A stretch of DNA of 64,000 nt from Serripes groenlandicus (lineage: Eukaryota > Mollusca > Bivalvia > Cardiida > Cardiidae), in assembly GCA_031761405.1 (NCBI GenBank), contig JASEVX010000008.1:37082903-37146902 (forward strand), given 5' to 3'. The translations under genes and the position numbers were made by a program. Positions within the stretch are counted from its first letter, which is position 1. Every line of letters begins with the position of its first letter. Positions 38,001 to 47,725 of this stretch are shown here, one piece after another. Under the pieces are notes generated by a model. That model saw only the letters and a list, made by a program, of their open reading frames with translations, did no database searches and had not been told where the DNA came from.

Positions 38001-38830
38001 CAACGTCTTATAGATTGCTCTCTCTAAAATCTTTAGCACAGGATCGGAGATTCACCAAGATCAAAATGTTATCAACAAATGTTAGATGTTCTAGTCATTG
38101 TTTAACTGTTAGTAGAAAAGAGTAGACAACAACATATTGAATATTGTTTAAGATTCTGTAATATTTGTCTTAGTAGAAACTGCTATGTTGTTGAATTACA
38201 CTTTTTGTAAGTATGTTCAGTTCACAATGACCTTCGGCTTTACAAATTGATATCACACTACAAGGTTGTAGTATGACATAATGAGTGAATGTAGACCCGC
38301 ATATGTAAAATCACTGATGAAATATCTTATTGGGGCATTTAAAATCAGAAAATTACTTTCAGATGAACAGGTCTCTAATTGAATCATAACGTATGTGTCA
38401 TATATACTAATTATTTCTATATTTGAATATCTTTAAAATGTTAATGATGTCACACAAATGAATTTATTATGTACATGTAAATTATTTATAATGGGCCGGA
38501 AGCCTTACATTACTATATACAACATTTGTATTTGTATATGAAATGACAAAACACCTCAGGTTTGACCCTTTTCCCCACATGCCATAAAGTCTACAGCAGA
38601 TTACTTTAAAAACAAATAAGCAAAACTGTAGAACATTTTCAGAAATAAAAATATAATATAGTTAAAAATCATAGTGACAAACGGAAAAAATGCTCATCAT
38701 GAACACTTTCTCATTTTGCAACAATGTTTTCAAAAGCCGTCTGCATCAAATGCGTCACAATGCATTAGCGGGGGAGACAGCAGGGATGGTTAATACACAA
38801 TTGTTTGTGTTTTTCAGCAAATGTAACTGA
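31967..38830 (+). CDS. GM2-activator-like secreted lipid-binding protein (gene B), five exons
   Basis: Spliced exons: 31967-32071, 32457-32672, 35021-35194, 37778-37914 and probably 38818-38830, giving about 215 residues. GM2 activator is about 190 residues and belongs to the ML-like lipid-binding fold; human GM2A lifts gangliosides for hydrolysis by hexosaminidase in lysosomes. Here the ligand is unknown. Seen: an N-terminal hydrophobic signal peptide; the eight framework cysteines in family order (SNC, DLC, ICH, MC, EC, NC-TC, LAC); sequons NQT, NIT, NVS, NCT and NFS. Introns 1 to 3 are all phase 0 with consensus donors and acceptors. Intron 2 and intron 3 contain MITE, gag-like and SINE insertions. 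The terminus is ambiguous: reading through the fourth donor gives a stop at 37916-37918, but gene C has a donor at the identical position, favouring splicing. Confidence 0.85.
32457..32672 (+). CDS. Gene B exon 2
   Basis: 72 codons, phase 0 both ends; acceptor ACAATTCCAG, donor GTAAGT. It encodes the first ML-domain strands, with the framework Cys in KWSNC and sequons NQT, NIT and NVS. Counterpart of gene A exon 2 (6553-6741). Confidence 0.85.
35021..35194 (+). CDS. Gene B exon 3
   Basis: 58 codons, phase 0; acceptor ATATTATCAG, donor GTGAGG. It contains six framework cysteines, including the closely spaced NC-TC pair that corresponds to the CHC of GM2 activator. The open frame continues into the intron past the donor, so the unspliced frame overstates the exon. 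Counterpart of gene A exon 3. Confidence 0.85.
35271..35329. mobile_element. Palindromic MITE 5' end truncated by a ~240-bp MITE
   Basis: TAACCCTTTCCCACATACAC and CTGCACCAGATCACTTTGAA belong to the palindromic MITE. The sequence then switches abruptly near 35330 to the GAGCCGT-family element, consistent with a nested insertion or fusion. Confidence 0.6.
35330..35532 (+). mobile_element. ~240-bp MITE, 5'-truncated
   Basis: Carries the family landmarks GACCCAGATCAGCC, TGATTCCTGAAACAGAAAAT, CCACAGGAGGCGAAACGTG and a 3' end at GAAAACACGGCTCG. Sits in intron 3 of gene B. Confidence 0.75.
35535..35960 (-). pseudogene. LTR-retrotransposon gag-like relic
   Basis: On the minus strand a frame from about 35954 to 35676 resembles the gag/PNMA-type capsid N-terminal region of metazoan Gypsy-like elements: a PKIPGF-type start, then MRRSLRGTSRKMLV and KATVNDILRTLDDMFG. 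After a stop at about 35676 the resemblance resumes in another frame (SYLEGILQTAIENGHV, about 35640-35570), so it is broken by at least one frameshift and a stop. No protease, reverse transcriptase or LTRs seen nearby. Sits in an intron of gene B, antisense to it. Confidence 0.6.
36300..36370 (+). repeat. SINE/tRNA-like head (1)
   Basis: A-box-like TGGTAGAGCGTTC and B-box-like AGGTTCAAGCC about 35 bases apart. A second copy (TTGGAGCGTTCACGTTCGG, AAGGTTCAAGATT) is at about 36545-36610, and shared flanks (AGATCG, TATACTGC, GGTATA) show that about 240 bp were duplicated. No intact acceptor stem. Confidence 0.5.
36718..36790 (-). repeat. SINE/tRNA-like head, minus strand
   Basis: The complement reads a good A-box, CTCGGTGGTGTAGTGG, followed by TCCGCCTCGGGTCGTAAAAG. 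The B-box part is degenerate. Confidence 0.45.
37209..37467 (+). mobile_element. ~240-bp MITE, full length with ~30-bp inverted ends
   Basis: Left end TATGAGCCGTCCCGCGAGAA, right end TCTCGCAGGACGGCTCATA: imperfect inverted terminal repeats of about 30 bp that extend inward through AACCAACATT / AATGTTGGTT. Immediate flanks are compatible with a TA or TAT target duplication. This is the best copy for defining the family. Confidence 0.85.
37468..37702 (+). mobile_element. ~240-bp MITE, second copy fused in tandem
   Basis: Starts inside the element (CTGCGTAATGTATCGACC) immediately after the previous copy's right end and finishes with its own GGACGGCTCATATG end. It therefore lacks the left terminus, like the internal units of the trimer at 24.5 kb. 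Confidence 0.8.
37778..37914 (+). CDS. Gene B exon 4
   Basis: 137 bp, starting in phase 0 and ending two bases into a codon, with acceptor TATCAATTCAG and donor GTAAGT. It encodes the C-terminal ML strands and the last framework Cys (ELAC), plus an extra Cys (RFC). The length and phase are identical to the gene C exon at 54984-55120. If not spliced, translation ends at TAA 37916-37918. Confidence 0.85.
38565..38785. mobile_element. Palindromic MITE, nearly full length
   Basis: Starts GACCCTTTTCCCCACATGCC. The interior has AGTGACAAACGGAAAAAATG and TTTTGCAACAATGTTTTCAA. The mirrored end around GTCACAATGCATTAGCGGG. Lies in the last intron of gene B. Confidence 0.65.
38818..38830 (+). CDS. Gene B probable terminal micro-exon
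   Basis: Acceptor TTTGTGTTTTTCAG followed by CAAATGTAACTGA; joined to exon 4 it reads NKCN and stop. It adds one cysteine that could pair with the extra Cys in exon 4. The candidate rests on a good acceptor and correct phase only. Confidence 0.4.
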
Positions 38831-40060
38831 CTGTAGCAGCATCAGGGATACATCAGGGATACAGCATACAGTATATTGCATCTCTTTGTTTAACCGCTGT
38901 GGAAAACCTATAAGTAATACAATGTATTTTTTCTTTTTTGTTGTTATTCTAGTCGTTCATGCTTACCTTATCTTGTGTACATGTCCTGCATTTATAGCAC
39001 TTTGATCATTTTGGATTGTTTTTCATGCTTACCTGATTTTGATTAGTTGTTCATGTTAGTTTGTCATGCCTACCTGGTTGTATGTACATGTCCTGTATTT
39101 ATAACACCTGAGTCCTTTCACTGCTGGATGCTGCAATTGAGGCCCTTTGAAATAAGTGTGGATGCAGATGAGACGGCTCCTAACGAGATATCTCATCTGG
39201 ATCTTCATTGCTTTCCACTCTAATTCGTGACAAGAAAGGACGTCCATGATGTGTTATTTGGTCCCCTCTGTGATGGACTTTGAGGAGTCCATTTCGAGGG
39301 TTCGGCGGTATCACGCCTACCTTGTGTATAATGATACCCACTACTGTCAATTTATGTATATTCCACTTTAAAAAAGTCTTAGAGATCTTATTACTACTTC
39401 TTAGGTAAGTAAAACATGTCATACAATTAAAAACCGGTTTATTTATCATCTTTATTGGATCCGTTTATACATTTCATTTAGTATGAATATGTTTATATTA
39501 TCCCCTAAAATCGTTATTTCATTGCTCTTATTCGGCGATAGCTGATTAACGTAAGTTTTGACCTAGATGTTAAACAAATGATCTAGATTGTAGACCAATC
39601 AAATGTTGTATTTAATGAATAATGTCGAAAGCAAATGAAACGTTTGATTGGTTCATAGTTAAGTTGGCGACTAGTCTAATAAGGTGAAGTTTAACGATAA
39701 TATAATGCATTACCAATTCAAGGAGCTGTCGAATTCTTCGATATACAACGTCCCGCCCAAAATGAAAATGTCTCCTCAAATTGACAAAAGATGTCTCCTT
39801 GAATGGTAACCAGTTGGAATTGGAAACAGAAATATACAACATACTGACATGTTGGTCTAATCAGATTTTCACACAGAAGCATAAATGTCCGAGGTTGGCC
39901 AAATCAAGGACGGCAGACAAACTAACAGATAAGCAGGCCAGCATTTCAGCAGTAATATATTTCTTTAAGTAAACCATTAATATCCAATATCTGAAATGAT
40001 TGCTACATTGTATGAACCGATTCTATATATTTTAAAGAACAATGTTCCAACTGGTTCACG
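38831..40060. other. Region after gene B: no further gene recognised
   Basis: Includes the presumed 3' UTR. TTCATGCTTACCT-type phrases near 38957 and 39024 show small duplications. The phrase ATAATGCATTACCAATTCAA plus GGAGCTGTCGAATTCTT occurs at about 39702 and 40070, so the LINE relic that follows has a second, shorter fragment here. Confidence 0.4.
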
Positions 40061-40389
40061 ATTATAATGCATTACCAATTCAAGGAGCTGTCGAATTCTT
40101 AGATATACAACATTATTGCGCAAATTTTATAATTCATGGAAAATTACTGATTGTAACATGCATCTGCACACACTGAGTAGAAGATGCAGAACATTACTTC
40201 TATGAATGTGATCGCTTTGTACAACACAGAACTAGACTGTTTCAAAATACAAGAATGTTCCATCCACTTAATGTAAAAAAGGTTTTATATGGATCAGAAC
40301 ATTATTCAGATGACGAAAACATAAACCTTTTCGAAAGTGTTCACATTTTCATTCATGAATCAAGACGATTCGAAGTTTCCAATAATTAA
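40060..40389 (+). pseudogene. LINE (non-LTR retrotransposon) ORF2 C-terminal relic
   Basis: A frame through this stretch carries the Cys/His-containing tail typical of reverse-transcriptase proteins of animal LINEs: a VEDAEHYFYECDRF block followed by RTRLFQNTRMF, NLFESVHIFI and a terminal stop at about 40387. One in-frame TGA interrupts it just before the VEDAEHYF block. No polymerase domain is present upstream, so it is a 5'-truncated dead copy. It ends 27 bases before the left inverted repeat of the recombinase element. Confidence 0.65.
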
Positions 40390-40410
40390 CTTTTAAATAG
40401 TGATTTGTTT

Positions 40411-40415
40411 CTCTC
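40411..40415. repeat. Direct repeat CTCTC flanking the recombinase element (left)
   Basis: CTCTC directly precedes the left TGTAGCAACG terminus; an identical CTCTC follows the right terminus at 47726-47730. Five bases in a pyrimidine-rich flank could coincide by chance. Confidence 0.55.
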
Positions 40416-40742
40416 TGTAGCAACGTTAAATGTCGCACCAACGCTAAATGTCGCACTTGCCGTTAAATGTCGCAAGGCTGACGCTAAATGTCGCAACCAA
40501 CGCTAAAAGTCGCAAAACTTCCTGACGTTATATGTCGCATCTGTAACGCCAAATGTCGCAAAAAATTGTATTGCCGCTATATGTCGCAACATCAACGCTA
40601 ACTGTCGCATCCCTTTATAAGCACTCTTTTGTAGTATTACTGATTCACAATGTACAATGTAAAATATTAATTTTATTTATTTTTTTCCGCCGCTTTTCGG
40701 GACAGCAGAGCATCTTTAATATTGAGTATACACAATATTCCA
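40416..40742 (+). repeat. Left terminal inverted repeat
   Basis: Outer 200 bases hold nine copies of a motif near AACGCTAAATGTCGC (variants CGTTAAATG, CGTTATATG, CGCCAAATG), all in the same orientation about 18-33 bases apart. The inner 120 bases read CCTTTATAAGCACTCTTTTG to GACAGCAGAGCATCTTTAAT and ACACAATATTCCA. Its complement is at 47402-47725. Confidence 0.9.
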
Positions 40743-41078
40743 AATAATCCTTATGTTCACAAATAGATGTAGAATGAAATCTAAACATGTTTAAACTAAT
40801 AAAAAACTCTAGCCTAAGAAACACTTTTGTGAAACGCTAAAGGAATATGAAAGAGAAAGTCAGCAATAAACAACAAGTAAAGAACGAAACATTTTATTTT
40901 TTACTAAACCTCAAACATTATATTTACGTAACGCTATGTTTCTACATAAATGTAAGTTAAAAATTAGTCAACATAAGTTCAATACCATATGTATTGTCAC
41001 AAAAGAATACAAAATTACCAAAACCTTCTAGGTTGAATGTTAGAAAAGCATAATTAACGAAATACATGTTATTATATA

Positions 41079-41440
41079 AATAACACATTGCTTTGAATTG
41101 GACAGTAATATTGTCAGCCTGAGGAGAATACTGTCACCCTCGCCTTTCTCCGAAGGATGACAATATTACTGTCCAATTCAAAGCAATGTGTTATTTATTT
41201 TATTATACCGAAAAATAATAAAATAATAAAATATAAATAATAAATAAATAATATTAAAAAATAAAAAAATAAAAAAATAAAATATTTGCATATTATTTAT
41301 ATATTTTATGAAAATATTTTATTTTATTATTTTATTATTATTATTATGAGCCTGCGGCTCGGGTGACAGGATTCTTCTCAGGCTGACAATATTACTGTCC
41401 AATTCAAAGCAATGTGTTATTTATTTTATTATACCAAAAA
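41079..41440. repeat. Foldback arms and third copy inside the element
   Basis: A 38-base arm at 41079-41116 (CACATTGCTTTGAATTGGAC, AGTAATATTGTCA) is mirrored at 41158-41196. A third copy in the latter orientation is at 41383-41435. The spacers hold CAGCCTGAGGAGAATACTGT and an A/T-only tract (41200-41345). A short further match (ATGACAATATTACTGTC) is at 43046. Confidence 0.85.
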
Positions 41441-41589
41441 ATAAAGAGGAAAATGATTTAGCTCCAAAAGACTGTTTAGAACTTTATTTACATAATAAAT
41501 TAAACAATAAAGATATCAACAGCAACATTATGGCAAGTAAAACAAGCAAATTCAAGAAATTTATATCCCCTGTTTGCAGGAAATATTGT

Positions 41590-42960
41590 AGGAATAAAGT
41601 CCGCCTAAAGAACTTGGCCTAGCTGTTAAGGCATTTAACCTTGTTACCAAGTTTGAAAAAAAAAACGGTTCACATTTGTGGCAGTTATTGTACGGAAACA
41701 GTAACAAACAACATTTTTTGTTAATCAAGGGGCCATAACTCCACCGAATAAAGTCCGTCGAAAGTGACGATCGAACATGGCCTAGCCCTTAAGGCATTTA
41801 ACCTTGTTACCAAGTTTGAAAAAAAAAAGGTTCACAATTGTGGCAGTTATTGCACGGAAACAGCAACAAACGACATTTTTTGTTAATTAAGGGGCCATAA
41901 CTCCATCGAATAAAGTCTGCCGAAAGTGACGATCGAACTTGGCCTAGGTTGTTACCAAGTTTGAACAAAAAATCGGTTCACATTTGTGGCAGTTATTTCA
42001 CGGAAACAGCAACAAACAACATTTTTTTTTAATTAAGGGGCCATAAAACTTCACTGAATAAAGTCCGCCGAAAGTGACGATCGAACATGGCCTAGCCCTT
42101 AAGGCATTTAACCTTGTTAACAAGTTTGAAAAAAAAAGGTTCACATTTGTGGCAGTTATTGCACGGAAAGAGCAACAAACGACATTTTTTGTTAATTAAG
42201 GGACCATAACTCGACCGAATAAAGTCTGCCGAAAGTGACGATCGAACTTGGCCTAGGTTGTTACCAAGTTTGAAAAATAAACGGTTCACATTTGTGGCAG
42301 TTATTGCACGGAAACAGCAACAAACAACATTTTTTGTTAAGTAAGGGGCCATAACTTCACCGAATAACGTCTGCCGAAAGTGACGATCGAACTTGGCATA
42401 GCCTTTAAGGCATTTAACCTTGTTACCAAGTTTGAAAAAGAAAACGGTTCACATTTGTGGCAGTTATTTCACGGAAACAGCAACAAACAACATTTTTTTT
42501 TAATTAAGGGGCCATAAAACTTCACCGAATAAAGTCCGCCGAAAGTGACGATCGAACATGGCCTAGCCCTTAAGGCATTTAACCTTGTTAACAAGTTTGA
42601 AAAAAAAAAAGGTTCACATTTGTGGCAGTTATTGCACGGAAAGAGCAACAAACGACATTTTTTGTTAATTAAGGGACCATAACTTGACCGAATAAAGTCT
42701 GCCGAAAGTGACGATCGAACTTGGCCTAGGTTGTTACCAAGTTTGAAAAATAAACAGGTCACATTTGTGGCAGTTATTGCACGGAAACAGCAACAAACAA
42801 CATATTTTGTTAAGTAAGGGGCCATAACTTCACCGAATAACGTCTGCCGAAAGTGACGATCGAACTTGGCATAGCCTTTAAGGCATTTAACCTTGTTACC
42901 AAGTTTGAAAAAGAAAACGGTTCATGTTTGTGGCAGTTATTGCACAGAAACGAAGTGTGA
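41590..42960. repeat. ~155-bp tandem repeat with ~474-bp higher-order unit
   Basis: Nine diverged units containing CACATTTGTGGCAGTTATT, CACGGAAACAGCAACAAAC, AAGGGGCCATAACT and GAAAGTGACGATCGAAC, alternating about 146-149 and 160-165 bases. Variant words (GGAAAGAGCAACAAACGAC, AAGGGACCATAACT) recur 474 bases apart at about 42160 and 42634. It lies just downstream of the recombinase gene. Minus-strand frames across it are repeat artefacts. Confidence 0.85.
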
Positions 42961-43233
42961 CAGACGGACAGACAGACGGACAAACCGAAAATTAATAACC
43001 CCCTTTTTTTTTCTTCGAAAAAGCGGGGGATAATAATTGAAAAAGATGACAATATTACTGTCTTTATCAAACAAATTTGTTATTTACATGACAGACTCTT
43101 TTTTGTTATGCATGAATTCTAATTTACTGCATAGTGAAATTCACAACACTTGTCCAATTTGAAAAGTTTAGAACAATTTTACAATATAAACAAACAATTT
43201 TTTTCTTTAAAAGTCTCTGGAATGCATTAATTC

Positions 43234-45312
43234 TTATTGTTGTGTATTGAAATGAACAACACAATTTGAAAAGTTATACACGGGTGTACTCTGTCTAATT
43301 TGCTGTCGGAAATTGTGCTGAATGTTCTCTTGCTGGTAAGAATTGTTCGGGGTATGGACGGGGATTGGCAGTAACTGTGTGTTTTCACCAGCTGTAACAT
43401 TATTCTGTTGTTTTGGCTGAGGTTGTCTTGGAATCTGTTGAACATTTCCTTGCTGATTTTGGTATTTCAAAATTGGTGATAGCGGTAATTCCGAAAACAT
43501 GTTATCATCTGAAAATATGGTCAACAGTTCTTGTTCTGAAAGTTCCTTGAGAGGGCTACTGGTCGTACCGGGTATAAAATTAACAGATTCATTCTTGAAT
43601 GGCTTACTTAGGCAATCTGACATTTCTCGCTGTTTTGATTGAGTTAGACGAGAAGAATAACTTCTAATGGACGCCTCTGATCTGTGTCCTGAAGCTCTCA
43701 TGATGTGACGGGCTTCAAACCCACCTGTATCCAAATGTGTTATAGCTGTTGCCCTTAAGCAATGGTTTGTATATATTCTAGAAAGTTTAGCAAGCTTTGA
43801 TATTTTTGCCATCATATGGGACAGAGTATTTTTTCCAAGTGGAGATTTACAGTACCATACACTATCGTTTTCGTTGAAGGTTTCTAGCGGCCTTTGCCAT
43901 AATGCATCACAACTTGGATGGAGCTTGGAAATATATTTTTGGAAGGACTTGACAGGACACAAGGGGTCACCAGGCCTGCTATATATCTTCCCTTCACCAA
44001 CTGAGTCATCTGGGTTACATTCACCACTGAAATTACAAAATGTTAAAACTTTTTTAAAAACAATTGGCAGGAAAAATGTGTTTTTGGCATTAAAACTATT
44101 GATCATATTATTTTATTGCATTTGTTTTTATTAAAAAGCATTATTATTAGTCTGGCATTATTATTTTAACTGAGCTTTTTACGTTGGACCAAAAGCTAGT
44201 AACTTAGTTCTTTTTTAAACGTAAAACATCATCTCATTTTTGGTTTTTATTTGCGCAACATATTTTTAACAATTAAAATTGCAATTTTTGCATCCAGTTA
44301 AAAAGAAAATACCAATAAACAACACAAAAGGAAAACTATCCTTCATTTCTTGCATATTTTCTCAACATTTCTCTCAACGTCAAGGCATTTTATGCGTTAA
44401 TCTTGATTTAATTGTAAGCCATCTGTCATTCAATCAAGCCGACATAGCGCACTGGACTTTGAATCCAAAGGTCATGGGGTTTGTGTGCTCCAGTACTAGG
44501 TGTAATAACAAGGAACTGAGTGGTTAGGCTAAAACTGATACATGTGCGACAATGCTCCAGAGTGGGCCCTGCACATAAATAGGAAGACTACTTTTTATAA
44601 GACTTTACAAATTGGTTATTAAATTATCTTGTATACATGCAGAATATTTCAAAGAAAACTTACACATGGTTCTTGTCAGCTTCGTCGATAACTTGGTGTA
44701 TGTAAAGTAAGCCAGAAGATTCTTCCGCTACATCAAACGTATGTTTTGTCATGCTCCTCAGATTTTCCTGGCCCCGTCGAATCATAAAGTACATTATATC
44801 AAACCACACTTTATTTTGGAGACCACATGGAGTAGCTACATTAAAAGCAAAACAGTCATGTGCTTTCAGCTTGGCTAAATCACTATCACCTATCACAGCC
44901 TTATGCTCCACAGCTCCAAAACCTGTTCTTTTTAGTTGTTTTACTTTCGCTTTGTAGATTTGTGTACATGATGAAAATACAGGGTGTGTCAAATCAATAG
45001 CAAACCGTTCTTTGAGATATTTAGTAAGTCCATATTTAATGGCATCCAAAGATTTTTTCTTCAGTTCTGTACCGTCTGTCCTTCTTACAGAGGCATAAAA
45101 TAAGCGAATATTTTGGTTCAACTCTTCGTTTGACATTTTGACAACCGACTCGATACTTTCATCCAAAAACTCAGTGAATAATTTTGTTGCTCTTATTACC
45201 ACACGCTGCGTGTTTTTTGAATCCTTTTGTTTGATTAACTCTATAAGTCACTCTCATTAATGGTCGCAAAGCGTTTGTTTTTGTCTTTGTTTTTCATTTT
45301 TTTACTTTCCAT
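43234..45312 (-). CDS. Crypton-like tyrosine recombinase, two exons, one frameshift
   Basis: DNA strand exchange enzyme. Exon 1 from ATG at 45312-45310 to 44664, donor GTAAGT; intron 44663-44027; exon 2 44026-43234 after acceptor TTTGTAATTTCAG. The splice keeps the frame (KNH-V-GECNP). The N-terminal SAM-like/core-binding part (KNTQRVVIRATKLFTEFL) and the catalytic domain resemble Crypton and DUF3504-type proteins. Catalytic residues visible: first Arg in MIRRGQE (about 44775), HCLR box (about 43757), GH (about 43697), and Tyr in IRSYSSR (about 43655). The tail (43600-43234) is Gln/Asn-rich. Near 45245 the frame shifts by one base: the MESKK start runs into TAG while the conserved frame begins at LIELIKQ. 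This is one missing base, a real mutation or a sequencing error. Otherwise about 480 residues, apparently intact. Confidence 0.8.
44027..44663 (-). other. Intron of the recombinase gene
   Basis: 637 bases with donor GTAAGT and acceptor TAATTTCAG on the minus strand, AT-rich, containing no recognisable exon. Plus-strand open frames here have no support. Confidence 0.75.
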
Positions 45313-45319
45313 TTTGTCG

Positions 45320-47400
45320 GCTGTCGATAACGGATGTTTACAAATTTTCATCACGCATGATTATAACTCATTGACTCACTGTACCGCATCGTAAAATACT
45401 CCACCGTGCTCAATCGTGACGCGTACATATTTATATTAAATAAATATAAAACGACTGAATTAAATTATGTTATGATCTGTAAAATGTTTCATAGCACAAA
45501 AGTACAACATAGAGCGCTCTACATGTCTAGTTTTAATGAGTTTCATTAACATAAATCTCCCTACCTACCTACCTAATTTGCATACGTCCGTGAGACAGTA
45601 AAAAAATTTGCATACCGCCGTGAGACAGTACAAAATGTCGCATGGTCACGTGGTACATTTGTCTTGACAGTAAAAATAGCAACTTTTTGTCAATGGGAGT
45701 TTTACATGGACAATGGAATTGAGGTGTAATAAAACGTAATGTCACAGCGTATGTCCGTGTATGTCTATACACGACAAGTCATTGGTTTATGTGGATAGCC
45801 ACATGTTGTCACTAGTAGTAAAACTGTACACTATCAGTTGACAACATTTATAAGCAAATACGTATTTAGAAAGTTAAAAGTGCTGGAATAAACTTAAAAC
45901 TAAATACAAATGTACATGCAAAAGGTACATCATAAGTCCCTTTCAATGTCACTTTCAATATAATTTTATATTCTGCGTCTGACAGTAGCCCACATGCCCT
46001 GTCGTTTGCCTGTGTCATGACACCGGGCAACAGCAAGCATATTAACCTGAATATATAAGATCTTAATTTAGAACAAGTTGTTATAGAATCAAAAGCTAAA
46101 TCTGCATGTACGTGTATTTATTGCTATTAACTAAAGCTATCTCTTAAAAGGCTTTCCCATCCTAACTAGCTTCATCAGCACAGACTTTTTAACAAAATAT
46201 CTTTGAAGGTCGAAAATGCATGTTTTTCTTAGATCATTTTATCAAAAGCGTCATTTTGCATGAAGTAGATTCTTGACAAAGGCTTGAATAGAATTGTATA
46301 ATTGTCGAAAATTATTTCAAGGGAGGTCATCCTTTTCTCCCTTTTATATGTAAATATAGTATAAATGTCAACAAGGCTGTCCAAAAGACAGTTATATCAC
46401 CAGCCGCTGTTCTTCATTAGATGTGAGAATGCAACAAATTTAATTAACAAAATGTAGGTTTGCATTTGTGCATCATTTCTTCAGTGCAGTGCATAAATAC
46501 ACACACATTGAGGCTCCAACATTTGACCTTAAAGCGTGACATTGACCTTGACATTGAGGTGGCTCGGCTATACCATGCCTTCTGCACATCAGCACAACTG
46601 AGCTCAGTGAGTTACACATTCGTGTCAAGTTTCATACAAATCCTTCAAAGGGTAAAGGAGATATGGAGCGGAAACCAAAGTGGTGGCTTTAACATTGGAC
46701 CTTCAAGAGTGAACTTGACCTTGAGGTGGCCCGGCTGTACTATGCCTTCTGCACATCGTCTTAATGAGTTACACATTTATACCAAGTTTCATGAAAATCC
46801 GTCAAAGGGTACAGGAGATATGTAGCGGTCACGAAAATGTTACGGACTGTTGGTGAAAGATTATAGTATAGTCATAATCTGAAAAATACTTGAGCTTTTC
46901 ATTTAACCAACGCATATGCCAGCCCTGCATTGATCCTTAAATGGAAATCCTTAAGGGAGATCCTTACTTAGGGAGATCCTTAAATTGACTCGAGCCCATT
47001 GGTTTTCAAATAGTTAGCGGACATGTTTGTACTTTGCATATAGGCCCTGCTAAGCTGTATTGCAAATCGGGATTTATAACGTCATGATGTTGTTACCATG
47101 GTATAAATGCATAAAAATGTGTTGTAATTTCAGGTCATAATTAATTAATTAAACAAAGATAATTAATTAGCATCTTCAAATTCTTCATACTTCCTTTCCT
47201 AGCACATGTGACACACTCACATGCCTAACTGAAATGCCGTATGTGGAAACTACCGGATTCGAAGACATTGACCAATGATACTCATTGGCGCGAATTCGTT
47301 TTCGTTTCTTGTAGAAATATGACAGATGTCAACTGTGTGTCATTTGTTTTCGGTACAGGGGCACGTACAACACTTATATCATGTTTTACTTTACGATGAT
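45320..47400. other. Noncoding right part of the element
   Basis: Holds two copies of a diverged repeat at about 46515-46690 and 46690-46850 (TTGACCTTGAGGTGGC, TGCCTTCTGCACATC, GAGTTACACATT, AAAGGGTA, GGAGATATG), duplicated TTTGCATAC(G/C)(T/G)CCGTGAGACAG words near 45577 and 45608, and a mirrored TTAATTAATTAA stretch near 47142. No second gene detected in either strand. Confidence 0.5.
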
Positions 47401-47401
47401 T

Positions 47402-47725
47402 TGGAATATTGTGTATATTCAATATTAAAGATGCTCTGCTGTCCCGAAAAGCGGCGGGGAAAAAAATAAAATCAATATTTTACATTGTACATTGTGAATC
47501 AGTAATAATACAAAAGAGTGCTTATAAAGGTGTGCGACATTTAGCGTTGATGTTGCGACATATAGCGGCAGTACACTTTTTTGCGACATTTGGCGTTACA
47601 GATGCGACATATAAGGTCAGGAGGTTTTGCGACATTTAGCGTTGGTTGTGACATTTAGCGCCAGCCTTGCGACATATAACGTCAAGTGCGACATTTAGCG
47701 TGGTTCGACATTTAACGTTGCTACA
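47402..47725 (-). repeat. Right terminal inverted repeat
   Basis: Mirror of 40416-40742. Nine GCGACATTTAGCGTT-type motifs in the outer 200 bases; inner part GGAATATTGTGTATATTC, AAGATGCTCTGCTGTCCCG. Ends ACGTTGCTACA followed by CTCTC. Confidence 0.9.

Larger units (their letters stand above)
40416..47725 (-). mobile_element. 7.3-kb element with long inverted termini and a Crypton-like tyrosine recombinase
   Basis: Bounded by inverted repeats 40416-40742 and 47402-47725 that are about 90% alike and begin TGTAGCAACGTTAAATGTCG. Flanked by CTCTC on both sides. Contents, reading along the minus strand from the right: noncoding 2.1 kb including a diverged repeat, a two-exon tyrosine recombinase gene (45312-43234), a block of 155-bp tandem repeats, foldback arms, then the left terminus. 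No DDE transposase or other gene was seen. Cryptons as usually described have no long terminal inverted repeats, so either this is a distinct architecture or a recombinase gene sits nested in a non-autonomous inverted-repeat element. Confidence 0.75.

Noticed and set aside
42092..43070. Minus-strand Cys-rich frames near 42-43 kb
   Set aside because: They coincide with the 155-bp tandem repeats and repeat with them.
43874..44527. Plus-strand genes opposite the recombinase
   Set aside because: Short frames antisense to the exon or within its intron, with no similarity to known proteins.
46460..46825. 121-codon plus-strand frame
   Set aside because: It runs through two copies of a diverged noncoding repeat (TTGACCTTGAGGTGGC), so the similarity within it comes from the repeat.
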